64,000 bases of DNA from Aquicella lusitana (GCF_902459475.1 NZ_LR699114.1:372001-436000); one strand, 5' to 3'. Numbered from the stretch's first letter, positions 34,900 to 44,199 are shown. Numbers and translations: made by a program. Notes: generated from the letters alone by a model not told the origin.

Positions 34900-35352
34900 A
34901 TAATCCTTCTCCCCTTGTGGGAGAAGGTGCCCGAAGGGCGGATGAGGGGGTGTTTAAACTTTATTTAATAATATCTGGTAAATAGTTTCCAACACGTCTT
35001 CCCTATTTCTCATTACCTCATGATTCCAAAATCGTAAAACGTGAAACCCTTCTTCTTCCAAGAGATTCGTACGTTTCCTGTCATACTTTTCTTGCTCTGA
35101 ATGTTGTCCGCCATCAAGTTCTATAATGAGCTTCTTTTCGAAGCAAACAAAATCAACAATAAAACCTCGTAAAATCTGTTGGCGTCTAAATTTAAACCCA
35201 TGAAATCGGCGATTTCTCAGATGAGTCCATAAATATATCTCAGCTTCTGTTAGATTCTTACGTAATTTTTTCTGATATTCCTTTAGCATAAATGCCTCTC
35301 TCCCCCTCATCCGCCCTTCGGGCACCTTCTCCCACAAGGGGAGAAGGATTAT
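34900..35352. mobile_element. 453-bp DUF559 nuclease element with perfect 51-bp inverted repeats
   Basis: The arms 34900-34950 and 35302-35352 are exact reverse complements over 51 bases. Each arm can fold into two hairpins, GCCC-TTC-GGGC and CCTTCTCCC/GGGAGAAGG. Between them is only one 111-codon DUF559 gene, whose stop is 3 bases from one arm and whose start is 12 bases from the other. I see no target duplication. A lone arm is at 52595-52641. Confidence 0.85.
34954..35289 (-). CDS. DUF559 endonuclease-like protein (very-short-patch-repair fold)
   Basis: The product has 111 residues from ATG 35289; the longer frame to 35337 would translate the inverted repeat. It has the DUF559 layout: LRKNLTEAEIYLWTHLRNRRFHG at the N-terminus, FKFRRQQILRGFIVDFVC, the acidic core IIELDGGQHSEQEKYD and VLRFWNHEVMRN at the C-terminus. 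The E/D...ELDGGQH residues resemble the Vsr/PD-(D/E)XK nuclease core, so it is likely a DNA endonuclease. Target and role are unknown. It lies alone in a repeat-bounded element between the secB operon and comF. Confidence 0.9.
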   Translation of the reverse strand: MLKEYQKKLRKNLTEAEIYLWTHLRNRRFHGFKFRRQQILRGFIVDFVCFEKKLIIELDGGQHSEQEKYDRKRTNLLEEEGFHVLRFWNHEVMRNREDVLETIYQILLNKV

Positions 35353-35378
35353 TTTTTATATCGGGCCATGTGGTCTTT

Positions 35379-36140
35379 TCATCCCCGCCGTGCGCAGCAC
35401 CAGACATCAATTCGGCTGGCACCGTGTGCTTTAAGCATTTTGCAGAGTGCTGTCAGGGTATGTCCTGTGGTGATGACATCATCGAGAACGGCCAGATTTA
35501 AACCTGTATAATCACGGCAAATCGAGAAGGCGTGAGACACATTTTGTTTCCGTTCTGATCCGGTCAGTGTACTTTGCGGTGCGGTATGTTTAATACGGCG
35601 GGTACCGTGTGCATCAATGGGAATAGAAAGAGCGCGTGCAACAGGCTTTGCGATCTCGAGTGCCTGGTTAAAGCCGCGTTCACGCAATCGGCGCGGATGC
35701 AGCGGAACGGGAATGATAAGGTCTGGCAGGTGAGCGTCACTGTACCATTCGTGTCTGATTTTCTGGATTAATAGCTCACCCAGCGCTTTGGCGTGGCTTA
35801 GCCGGTGCTGGAATTTTAATTGAATGATGAGCTGTGTGATGGGCGGATCGTAAGGAAACAAGGCGAAGGTCTGATCAAAAGGAGGCGCCAGTTTGAGGCA
35901 GGCGCCGCAGGTGGGCACCGGCTCGGCCAGGGCATGAGGCGTAATGGGTAAAAACTGGGCGCATCGTGGACAATGATAAGGTAAAATGGGCAAATCCTGA
36001 AGGCAGGCAAGGCAGAGATTGCCCGTCTGCCGGGTCAGGCGGCCACATAAAATACAAACGGGCGGCAACAGACTTAAACCCAGCCTGCCCACTTGATGAC
36101 GTAAGGTTGAATAAAAAGCGATGAGTTTTTCCAAGAACAT
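35379..36140 (-). CDS. comF: ComF-family phosphoribosyltransferase-like competence protein
   Basis: The product has 253 residues. An N-terminal zinc-binding region with four Cys pairs (PPVCILCGR, CLACLQDL, CPRCAQ, CGACLK) precedes a type I phosphoribosyltransferase domain with PVPLHPRRLRERGFNQA and the PRPP loop LAVLDDVITTGHTL (about 222-235). ComF helps take up transforming DNA in competent bacteria. Its ATG (36140) lies inside the start of bioC on the other strand. Confidence 0.93.
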   Translation of the reverse strand: MFLEKLIAFYSTLRHQVGRLGLSLLPPVCILCGRLTRQTGNLCLACLQDLPILPYHCPRCAQFLPITPHALAEPVPTCGACLKLAPPFDQTFALFPYDPPITQLIIQLKFQHRLSHAKALGELLIQKIRHEWYSDAHLPDLIIPVPLHPRRLRERGFNQALEIAKPVARALSIPIDAHGTRRIKHTAPQSTLTGSERKQNVSHAFSICRDYTGLNLAVLDDVITTGHTLTALCKMLKAHGASRIDVWCCARRG

Positions 36141-36909
36141 ACAATGGTCTCCCTCAGATTATGCTGACGCTTCAGTGTTGTCCCGCGAGGTGGGAGAGGA
36201 AATACTTTCCCGTCTCGCCTGGATGACGTTAAAGCCTGAAGTGATTGTAGATGCGGGGTGCGGAACGGGTGAGATGAGTGCACGTTTACAGGCGTGCTAC
36301 CCAGATGCGCGGGTCATTGCGCTTGATATTAGCGAACCCATGATCACCTATGCCAAACAGCAGATGCAGAGCGCCAGTGGCAAAATTTCCTGTCTCCAGG
36401 CTGATGCGGGTTGTTTGCCGTTTGCGGATCAGTCTGTGGATTTCCTCTTTGCCCATTTGCTTTTGCCCTGGCATGAAGACCATAGCCGCTTGTTCCGTGA
36501 GTGGCGCCGCGTGCTGCGGCCCGATGGGCTGCTGTTCTTTACGGTGCTAGGGCCTGATACGCTGCGGGAATGGGAGAAACACACAGTGCTTATTCCTTCC
36601 AAAATGGATATGCATGATATGGGCGATCTGCTGCTGAAAGAAGGTTTCGCGGATCCCGTGCTGGATGTGGATTATTTTACGGTGCGGTATAAAGATAAGG
36701 ATAAGATGATGAGGGAGTTGTGCGCAAGCGGGATGTTAATGCTGGAAGCTAAGCGGGACATTACTGATGAATATGCCTGGCAGGTGACGTATGAAGTTGT
36801 GTATGGGCATTCCTTTGCGCCTCTTGCGACGGGGTATGCTGCCCAACCTGATGGAACGGCAAGAGTACCCCTCGCTAGTTTGAAGAAAAAGCTGATAGCA
36901 AAAGATTAA
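36121..36909 (+). CDS. bioC: Malonyl-ACP O-methyltransferase (BioC-like)
   Basis: The product has 262 residues. The SAM-binding motif I VDAGCGTGEMSARL (about 43-56) and ALDISEPMI, LQADAGCLPFADQSVDFLFAHLLL and LRPDGLLFFTVLGPDTLREW fit BioC, which methylates malonyl-ACP to start pimelate synthesis for biotin. Other bio genes are not in the window. It is divergent from comF with a 20-base head-to-head overlap, and its stop overlaps the next minus-strand stop by 4 bases. A generic class I methyltransferase remains possible. Confidence 0.8.
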   Translation: MSFSKNIQWSPSDYADASVLSREVGEEILSRLAWMTLKPEVIVDAGCGTGEMSARLQACYPDARVIALDISEPMITYAKQQMQSASGKISCLQADAGCLPFADQSVDFLFAHLLLPWHEDHSRLFREWRRVLRPDGLLFFTVLGPDTLREWEKHTVLIPSKMDMHDMGDLLLKEGFADPVLDVDYFTVRYKDKDKMMRELCASGMLMLEAKRDITDEYAWQVTYEVVYGHSFAPLATGYAAQPDGTARVPLASLKKKLIAKD

Positions 36910-39900
36910 TGATGACTTTCGTTTGTTAATCCTCGTTGCTGGGTTTCAGTAAATCGCGCATCGTCTTTGGTAACGATGTCTATAACTTCATTTAATACCA
37001 GCTCTAAGCCACTTGAAAAACCTTTAAAATATTTTTTACCAGGAGTTTGATTTGGTGGCTCGTTCTGCAATATGTTTGTTACATCATTTGCGGTTTCACC
37101 ATATCGGCTACCCATTAAAAGCATAGAAATATAATTTTTCTCGTCAGTAGCATTTTTATGCCTATCTTGAATAGACTCAATAATGGTTTTCATCGCAATT
37201 TGTTCTTCGGGATTTTTTTCATAGTGAGTTGCGACCTCATTTAAAATTTCTTTATAAATATTCTTAAGTGCGTCTATTTTTGCTTTGGTATCCAAAAGTC
37301 CCTTGTCGAAGATTTGTTCAATTGTGTAATTCAAGATAGCAGCGGCTTTGCTAATAATCTTTGCTTGATTAATAAAAAGAATGCGATTCTCATCAGCAAA
37401 TATGTCTCTCAGACTCTCGGCAAGAGCTTTCTTATGCCTGGTTAGGGCAGGTTTTCTGAATACAAAGTTTAAGAACCCTTTTCTCTCTTCGAGATATTCA
37501 ATATTTATTGTATCAACAATTAAGTCACGTGCTTCTTTGCTCATTACTGGTAAAGTATCGGAAAGTTTTTCAACTTTCAAATTTTGTACTGCTTGCTCAA
37601 CTTTCGTTGCAGTTTCCTCTTTCTGTCTTTCTAACGCTTGTTTTTCTTCCACAACTCTCTTTTGCTTTTCTTCTTGTTTTTGCTGATATTCCTCTGAGTT
37701 TTCATAGGCTAGCGTTTCAACGTCAACTTGCAACTTAATTTGTTCAATATCTTCTTCCAGATCAGATAATCCCACCTTTAACGTTGATTCACCATCGTGA
37801 AATTGTTGATAGATTGATTCATAATGATCCAGATTTTTATTAGATTTAGCAGAATCAAAATGTTCTCTTGTCCTCTTTAAGGATTCAAGAGCTGAGATAT
37901 TATTCTGGAGGCGTATTTTCAGATTAGCAATATCTTGCTTGAATTTGGATGGGTCTTGGGTTTCTGCAATTGTTTTTTCTAAAGCTTCGATCTCTTTGCT
38001 GTGAATGTTGATGTTACTTTCGAAACTCTCCATTACCTTGCTATCATGTATCGAATTGTAAAATTGCTGATATGTAGATAATGCGATTGTGTACTCCTTT
38101 TGAATGGATTCAACTTCGGATTTATACTTTTCCCCCAATGATTCAATTTCTTTTTTGATTTGCATGGCATCCATGTCTACTTTCATGGTTTGTGTTTCGC
38201 TTGCCAATCGGCCAAGTTGCAAATTTCTCGCTTTGATAGAATCTTCGTCTTTGTAAGGGATAAATGGATACGCTTTGCTAAGCGTTTCTGCGTCAGGTTT
38301 TATTTTTATTTTATCCTGTAAGGCTTGAATTTTTTCATTATACGTATTACGTGCCTCTAGCAGCTTGCTGTAGAAGGGTTCAAGATGCACAAGGTCTGGA
38401 TGCGTAAAAGCATCTATAATTTTTTCGGCCTCCTTGGAATCCGCTTTTGCCTCTTTGAAAATTTCTTCATTGCCGAGTTGAGGAATGGTTTTTTTGACTT
38501 CTTCTTCCTTCTTTTTTGCATCTTCGTGAGCTTTTCGGAGATTATTATAATATGTCAGGTCTCTTTGGAACGGCTCGTAGTTATTATTAAACAAATAGAT
38601 GGGCTGATCAGCTTTCATGTCTTCCTGCAGATAGCTGGAAGCCTGCTCATTTACCGATTTTTCAATCGCAGCTTTTAATTCCTGGCGAGATCTAAAGACG
38701 TTGCTATTCCAGGCAAATGTCCCGCCTTTAACATTCATTGTAAAAGGAAGTTGTTGTTTACTGCTTTCCTTGGTAAGAGTGTCGATTAAAGAATCTTGTT
38801 TGTCAGAGGTGCCAATAGTGGATGTGGCGATACCATTTTTGCCTAATAATTCATTGATAACTTTAGCAATTTGATCAAGATCAGACCCGCTAGTACCTGA
38901 TTGGTATGCTAGTAATTTTTTTTCAACTGATGCGAGCGGTTCAGGATCAAGGTTTTGGTCAAATGTAATGAGGCCGCGGAAACATTTGTTGATTTCGTCC
39001 ACTTTTTCTTGCACTGATTTTTTGGTTTTTTTGTTGTAATAAGTGATTGCGCTGTTGTATATGATTCTCGCAAGCTGTAATTTCGCTTCTTTAATCAGGC
39101 TTTCATTTTTCTCGTATTTGCTAACTTCGGCGTTGATTGTTTCTAATATCAAATTAAAGCCATCGATTTTATGTTGGGCTCTTTTTTTGGCTGCTTCTAT
39201 ATTTTTCAGTAACCAGTCTCTGCTTTGTGCTAATGTTTCAGGCAGATCTTTAGAAGAAAGGTCTTTTAATTTACTTTCTTTTTCCTCTAGATCCTTTAAT
39301 TCTTGTACGGCTTTATTTTTTTTATTAACAAGCGTATCAAACAGCGGATTGTCGGGCAAAAGAGCTTTTGCTTTTTGCATTACCTCTTGTTCATTGAGCT
39401 GCGATACTTGATGTCTTTCCTCTTCGCTCTTACGGCTGAGCGTTGGTGTTAATTCGAGCGTTTGTTTAAATCGGCCATCTGTTATAAGTTGTCGACGAGT
39501 TTCATTGATGGCTTCATCTGATTCTCTGGGATTAGAATTTTTTATAGCTACGAGAGCATCTCGTTGACTCATTTCTTTTTTTACGGGTGATGTAATAGCG
39601 AGCCCTGGTGTTTGATAAGAGGGTGTTTCGATTGCGAGTGAGGATGAGATTGTTTCAGGTGCAATATGGGCCCTGAGGCTCTGTTCGCTGTTTATATATA
39701 ATTTTAGTTTTCCATCTTTTGCATCTTTATAAATAAGAGGTATATATATGTCTGACTGGCGCTGAATATAAGTTATCATGTCAGATAAAATAGGTATTTT
39801 ATCATTCGGATCAGCTAACGGCTTTGAATTAAGAATCAGATCTACGAGTCTTGTGGAGACTTCTTCTTCGTCTTTAATATTATAAAAACTAATGAACTCT

Positions 39901-39983
39901 CTATAAGCTTCATCGCTTAAATAAATTTTCCCATTTTTAAAGCCGACTTGATTATTGTAGAATGAATAACTAAATTCGCGCAT
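36906..39983 (-). CDS. Large coiled-coil protein, candidate Dot/Icm effector
   Basis: The product has 1025 residues and no family I recognise. A small folded N-terminal part (about 1-110) is followed by long, charged, Lys/Glu/Gln-rich helices that read as coiled coil (about 180-810), and a helical C-terminal region (about 830-1025). There is no signal peptide or membrane helix. The gene is more AT-rich than its housekeeping neighbours by eye. It is divergent from another large coiled-coil gene. In this order, such genes often encode effectors; no diagnostic C-terminal signal is clear, so this is inference. Its stop shares four bases with the bioC stop. Confidence 0.8.
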   Translation of the reverse strand: MREFSYSFYNNQVGFKNGKIYLSDEAYREFISFYNIKDEEEVSTRLVDLILNSKPLADPNDKIPILSDMITYIQRQSDIYIPLIYKDAKDGKLKLYINSEQSLRAHIAPETISSSLAIETPSYQTPGLAITSPVKKEMSQRDALVAIKNSNPRESDEAINETRRQLITDGRFKQTLELTPTLSRKSEEERHQVSQLNEQEVMQKAKALLPDNPLFDTLVNKKNKAVQELKDLEEKESKLKDLSSKDLPETLAQSRDWLLKNIEAAKKRAQHKIDGFNLILETINAEVSKYEKNESLIKEAKLQLARIIYNSAITYYNKKTKKSVQEKVDEINKCFRGLITFDQNLDPEPLASVEKKLLAYQSGTSGSDLDQIAKVINELLGKNGIATSTIGTSDKQDSLIDTLTKESSKQQLPFTMNVKGGTFAWNSNVFRSRQELKAAIEKSVNEQASSYLQEDMKADQPIYLFNNNYEPFQRDLTYYNNLRKAHEDAKKKEEEVKKTIPQLGNEEIFKEAKADSKEAEKIIDAFTHPDLVHLEPFYSKLLEARNTYNEKIQALQDKIKIKPDAETLSKAYPFIPYKDEDSIKARNLQLGRLASETQTMKVDMDAMQIKKEIESLGEKYKSEVESIQKEYTIALSTYQQFYNSIHDSKVMESFESNINIHSKEIEALEKTIAETQDPSKFKQDIANLKIRLQNNISALESLKRTREHFDSAKSNKNLDHYESIYQQFHDGESTLKVGLSDLEEDIEQIKLQVDVETLAYENSEEYQQKQEEKQKRVVEEKQALERQKEETATKVEQAVQNLKVEKLSDTLPVMSKEARDLIVDTINIEYLEERKGFLNFVFRKPALTRHKKALAESLRDIFADENRILFINQAKIISKAAAILNYTIEQIFDKGLLDTKAKIDALKNIYKEILNEVATHYEKNPEEQIAMKTIIESIQDRHKNATDEKNYISMLLMGSRYGETANDVTNILQNEPPNQTPGKKYFKGFSSGLELVLNEVIDIVTKDDARFTETQQRGLTNESHH

Positions 39984-40348
39984 AGACGCCTCGTAAGATT
40001 ACTTTTGTTGTCTTCTTGTTACTACTATAGATCAGTTCTATTAAATCAATATTAACACGACTGCTATCTGACCATTTGCTATAAGTATAGATGAATATTA
40101 AGAAAATCGAGCCGGCACCTCCTTTTTTGATTACAAAATTAACCGATTGTTTTTATTGGTTATTTATATATTGATGCAACAGATTTGTTGCATAGAAGCT
40201 GGCTTTTAGCTGAAAGCCGCGATTTAATAAAATGACTTATTGAAATTAATACAATTTTAAGCCTAACAAAGTATGATGATAAAAGTAAAAAAAGAAGAAA
40301 AAGACAAGACGTATTTTGCATCATATTCTCAGAACGAGGTTAAAGGTA
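39984..40348. promoter_or_regulatory. Shared 365-bp control region of two divergent coiled-coil genes
   Basis: The region has no coding frame, is AT-rich and lies between the two start codons. It holds an interrupted palindrome at 40154-40173 and several TATAAT-like stretches, none with a clear -35 partner. Confidence 0.6.
40154..40173. promoter_or_regulatory. Operator-like palindrome ATGCAACA-gatt-TGTTGCAT
   Basis: Perfect 8+8 inverted repeat with a 4-base spacer, near the middle of the divergent region. The size and symmetry suit a dimeric repressor or activator. No named regulator consensus was recognised. Confidence 0.45.
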
Positions 40349-43180
40349 ATGCAGTCTAATCACGTAACAAATACAGAAGCTCGGTCGCTTGGATCATTGG
40401 TGGTCCAGACAGAGCGATCGATTGTAGACAGGGTAAACGGCTTGCACAGCGCTTTTGATGCAGCGTTTAAAGACAAAGATGGCGGACATATTTCGCAGCT
40501 GGTGTATCGTGCATTGTGGGATAAGATCAAATCGATTTTCGAAAAATCCAATCCGTTTCTACAGCCGGAAAAAATTACCAGCCTCAATAACATTGATATA
40601 GCATTGTCTCAAGAGGAGCTGGAGAAAGCCTTTGATAGCCTTAAGTCTCAGCTTCGAGAAATAACGGAAGAATATTTTAAAACGCATCAGGCTGAATTCT
40701 CTAATTCAAAGCTTAAATCAAAGCTTAAATTTAAAACTACAACTAATTCACTAGATATTGAAGATTTATTCAAAAAGCTATCTGCAGATAAGCTACAACT
40801 TTTTCCTGTTCTTATTGACGCATTTAAGGCATTGGCTGTGCAAGGCTACTTGGTGAAAAATCTTGCGCCAGATAACAAATATATCCGTGACAGAAATGCG
40901 TTGATTGGAACCCATGTTGATATATACATCCGGGAAATGGATGAAGCGGAAAAGATTCTGGATTCCAACTTTGGGCCTGGAATAGGTTTTTTAAAAACGA
41001 GCGCTTTCGATGAAGTGTTGTCGGCTGCTGAAGACAGAGAAGCGTTAGGTAAAGATGCGGCTTTTAGAGATGCATTAGATACCAAAAAGCAGAAAATTGC
41101 AGAGGCAATGCAAAAGCTATTTGATGATTTGAAGAAAGAAAATACCTTGCTTGCTAAGTATAGTGAATTAATGCTGGATATTACTCGCTATAATGATTTT
41201 TATCGGCAAACTCAGCTGCGCATTCAGGAAGGTCAAATTGAAAAAACAGAATTAAATCGTATTCAGGATCAAATTGCACTTCAATATAAATCGCTATCGG
41301 AAAGAATGACGGATTTCCTTAAAACTGAAGGAAAAGAGTTTGAAAAAAACAAGAAGCAATTGCTCAGTAGAATTGCTTCAGTCAAAAGCCAACTTTCGCA
41401 AAATGATTATGTTCTGAATATTGAGAGTTTAGGGGAAAGTGTATTCACTCGAGTGGTTGCTATTGCAAGCATTGATTCTAAAATTAAAGAGTTAGCGCAA
41501 ACGTTAACTTTTATTCAGCTTGAGAACTCGCCTCCTGCAATCGTCGCTGGGAGCGTTCAAGATGTCAGTTTGTTTATGGGAGAGATTGTTGCTCGATTGG
41601 AGAAGCTTAAGAGCAATTTGTCAAGTGCGCTGGTTGACAAAGAAATTGCCGCTTACCGCGAAGCGATAAAAGCGGCAATATCCTTAAAAGAAAAACTGGC
41701 GGCGCTATGCAAACAACAAACCGGTACGTGGAATGATTTGTGGACGGGACAAGCCGTGGGGGCGGTTGAACAGGCTTTTTCTCTTGATCCCTTTAGTCAA
41801 CAGTTGCCCAATAAAGAAAAGTTGATTAAGGCTGATTTGGAAGAATTGATAGAGCATACCAACAATAAAATTTCTGAATATGAAGAAAAAAATAAAAGCA
41901 GTGTCAGTCGTTTGTTGAATAAAGCAGTGATTGCTCGTCACGCTTTGGTTGAGGCTCGTCAACGAGGTATTAAGTTATTGAGACAGATTGAAAGCGAAGA
42001 GTGTCAGCTAGCTGAAAGCGCGGCAAAGTCGAAATGCCTCGACAGCTTGAATCAATACGAAAGCATCGTTCAACAAACATCTCTGCCGGATTTGAGTAAT
42101 GTGCAGCTGAGTAAACCTGAAAATTTAGTCAGCTTAAGTAAGCCGATTGTTATGTCAGGTTCTTCAGGTGGCCGACGAAAAAAGGATGAAGAAAATAGTG
42201 GTGAATTACCTGTAATATTACGCCCACGTCAGTCTGCATCTAAAAACCCAAAACCTGGCCTTTGGCAGCGCTTCAAGGGTTTTGCCCGGAAGCATCCTGT
42301 TATTACCGGCGCGTTGGTCGGGCTTGGCGTTGGTGTCGTTGCGGTCGGTGTCGTTGCTGCCTTGGTTTTTGCGCCTTATGTTGCTGTACCAGCCGTTGCT
42401 GCTGTGGGAGCAGCTGTCATCGGCAAATTCGGCGTCCTAGGTACGATCGGGCTGGTTGCAGGCGCTGTTGTGGCAGTAACAGGTGCAGGTGCTGCCGCGG
42501 GCGGCATAGCATCATGCTGCATAGAACTAGAAAGCTATGATGTGGAACGCCAGCCTTTATTATCAAATGGCCCTGATGCTGAGCCGAATAGTGATTCTGA
42601 AGACGAGGATAAGGACAAACATAATCACGATAAAGATGCGGATATATTAACCCATCATTCCAAACGGAGAGGCAGCACAGATACTTTGGATATTATAACA
42701 ACTTTAGATGGGAACTCTGTTGGCAAGAACCCTTCTAGCCTGAGAACATCATCTCAGTTGACTGAAAAAACGAAAGCTTCAGCCCATTATAGTAATGGTT
42801 CCTTATTAAAAAGGAGCGGATCATTCCATGAGGTTCCTGCCGTCACTGTTAGTATCAATAGAGCACTGGTAAACGCTTTTGAGAAAGCGCTGGCTAAAAA
42901 AATTATGCAGGAGATTGTTTGGAAAAAAAATCCAGTAAGTGAAAAATTTAAAGAAGCTTTTTTAAAGAAAATTGATGATGGCGAAAGAGTCAAGGAGATA
43001 TTCGAGAAGAATTATGAGGATATTGAGCGCAAAGAAGCTATTGATACATGCATTTCTTCTCTGATGAACGACGAGCAATTTAAAGGAAAACTGGAATTGA
43101 AGGATTTTCAATCTTCTTTCTTAAGAGACAGCATTGCTTCTTATTTTAATAAAAGACCTTCTTCAGCTTTCCACAAATAA
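40349..43180 (+). CDS. Large coiled-coil protein with hydrophobic hairpin, candidate Dot/Icm effector
   Basis: The product has 943 residues from ATG 40349 (TTG 40316 would add 11). It is helical and charged for about 640 residues. A Gly/Ala/Val-rich hydrophobic block (about 648-724) reads as two or three membrane helices. An acidic linker (DSEDEDKDKHNHDKD) and a C-terminal helical region follow. There is no signal peptide. The layout of coiled coil plus late membrane hairpin recalls effectors that insert in host membranes. I recognise no family. A strong terminator follows at 43204. Confidence 0.8.
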   Translation: MQSNHVTNTEARSLGSLVVQTERSIVDRVNGLHSAFDAAFKDKDGGHISQLVYRALWDKIKSIFEKSNPFLQPEKITSLNNIDIALSQEELEKAFDSLKSQLREITEEYFKTHQAEFSNSKLKSKLKFKTTTNSLDIEDLFKKLSADKLQLFPVLIDAFKALAVQGYLVKNLAPDNKYIRDRNALIGTHVDIYIREMDEAEKILDSNFGPGIGFLKTSAFDEVLSAAEDREALGKDAAFRDALDTKKQKIAEAMQKLFDDLKKENTLLAKYSELMLDITRYNDFYRQTQLRIQEGQIEKTELNRIQDQIALQYKSLSERMTDFLKTEGKEFEKNKKQLLSRIASVKSQLSQNDYVLNIESLGESVFTRVVAIASIDSKIKELAQTLTFIQLENSPPAIVAGSVQDVSLFMGEIVARLEKLKSNLSSALVDKEIAAYREAIKAAISLKEKLAALCKQQTGTWNDLWTGQAVGAVEQAFSLDPFSQQLPNKEKLIKADLEELIEHTNNKISEYEEKNKSSVSRLLNKAVIARHALVEARQRGIKLLRQIESEECQLAESAAKSKCLDSLNQYESIVQQTSLPDLSNVQLSKPENLVSLSKPIVMSGSSGGRRKKDEENSGELPVILRPRQSASKNPKPGLWQRFKGFARKHPVITGALVGLGVGVVAVGVVAALVFAPYVAVPAVAAVGAAVIGKFGVLGTIGLVAGAVVAVTGAGAAAGGIASCCIELESYDVERQPLLSNGPDAEPNSDSEDEDKDKHNHDKDADILTHHSKRRGSTDTLDIITTLDGNSVGKNPSSLRTSSQLTEKTKASAHYSNGSLLKRSGSFHEVPAVTVSINRALVNAFEKALAKKIMQEIVWKKNPVSEKFKEAFLKKIDDGERVKEIFEKNYEDIERKEAIDTCISSLMNDEQFKGKLELKDFQSSFLRDSIASYFNKRPSSAFHK

Positions 43181-43203
43181 ACCAGTTGGATAATTCATGA
43201 TAG

Positions 43204-43228
43204 GGGCGCTGAGACAAGCGCCCTTTTT
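43204..43228 (+). terminator. Rho-independent terminator after the 943-residue coiled-coil gene
   Basis: GGGCGCT (43204-43210) and AGCGCCC (43217-43223) form a 7-bp stem with a 6-base loop, followed by TTTTT. Confidence 0.92.
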
Positions 43229-43293
43229 ATTTTTTTATTCTTCTTTCCAATCCGACCCGATACAATGAGCTTATTTACCCAAAGGACAAGCTC

Positions 43294-44199
43294 TTGACCA
43301 AACATATCTTCATCGGCGTCGACGGCGGCGCGACAAAATGCGTTGTCCGCGTTGAGGACGAGACTGGCTCCCTGCTGGGACTTGAAGTGAGCGGGCCTGC
43401 GAACATTCGCCTTTCTGCGGATCAGGCCTGGCAATCCATTCACTCTGCGTTGAACAATATCTTTCGTCCTCTTTCGCTTTCCCTGGCCGATAGCAGCTGT
43501 CAATTTCATGCCGGCATGGGGCTCGCTGGTTGTGAAGTGAAAGAAGCTTATCAGGCCTTTCTTGCGCATCCTCATTCACTGGCAACGCTGATCGTTTCTT
43601 CCGATTCACACACTGCCTGCCTGGGCGCACACGGCGGTCAGGATGGTGCGATTATTATTGCGGGTACGGGTGTGGTCGGTTTTCAGATCCAGCAGGGTAA
43701 AACGGTGCAGGTGGGTGGCTTTGGTTTTCCGCATGATGATGAGGGCGGCGGCGCCTGGCTGGGCTTGCAGGCGGTGAGGTTGACCCTGCAGTGGCTGGAT
43801 GGGCGGCTGCCTGCATCAGCATTAGCTAGTGTCGTGTACAGCTATTTTGGTGAGGACCAGGATCAACTCATCAGCTTCGCAAACCGTGCCAATTCCACTC
43901 AATTTGCCGTACTCGCACCGCTCGTGATTCAACAAGCTGAAGCAGGCGATCAGATGGCCGGCGCTGTTCTGCAACAGGCGGCCAAGTTCATTGACCATAT
44001 TGCCGATACGCTTGGGCGACAGCAGCTTGTCTCCGATAAACCACTTCCCTGTTCACTGGTCGGTGGCATTGCGCCTTTTCTTGAGCCTTATCTGGGATCG
44101 GCTTTACGTACACGGATACGCGACTGTCAGCTAACACCGGACGCAGGCGCCGTTTTAATGGTACGCCAGCATCTTAAGCAGCATAAAGGTGCCGCATGA
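43294..44199 (+). CDS. N-acetylglucosamine kinase-like protein (BadF/BadG ATPase family)
   Basis: The product has 301 residues with a TTG start at 43294 and AAGGACA upstream. The ASKHA fold shows the phosphate-1 loop FIGVDGGATKCVVRV (about 5-19), the IIIAGTGVVGF motif (about 115-125), the HDDEGGGAWLG block (about 139-149) and a C-terminal GG motif (LVGGIAPF). These match eukaryote-like GlcNAc kinases of the BcrAD/BadFG family. It overlaps nagA by 4 bases, so it likely makes GlcNAc-6-phosphate, the substrate of NagA. Confidence 0.85.
   Translation: MTKHIFIGVDGGATKCVVRVEDETGSLLGLEVSGPANIRLSADQAWQSIHSALNNIFRPLSLSLADSSCQFHAGMGLAGCEVKEAYQAFLAHPHSLATLIVSSDSHTACLGAHGGQDGAIIIAGTGVVGFQIQQGKTVQVGGFGFPHDDEGGGAWLGLQAVRLTLQWLDGRLPASALASVVYSYFGEDQDQLISFANRANSTQFAVLAPLVIQQAEAGDQMAGAVLQQAAKFIDHIADTLGRQQLVSDKPLPCSLVGGIAPFLEPYLGSALRTRIRDCQLTPDAGAVLMVRQHLKQHKGAA

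Noticed and set aside
35290..35337. Longer N-terminus of the DUF559 protein
   Set aside because: These codons lie in the inverted repeat arm; the family start matches ATG 35289.
34890..35360. Target-site duplication around the DUF559 element
   Set aside because: The bases outside the two arms (ending ACATG, and beginning TTTTT) do not match over more than chance length.
42262..42540. Cys-rich 92-codon plus-strand frame inside the 943-residue gene
   Set aside because: It is an alternative-frame shadow of the Gly/Ala/Val hydrophobic block.
39850..43180. E-block type C-terminal Dot/Icm export signals in the coiled-coil proteins
   Set aside because: The C-termini are charged and helical throughout, so acidic clusters there are not diagnostic.
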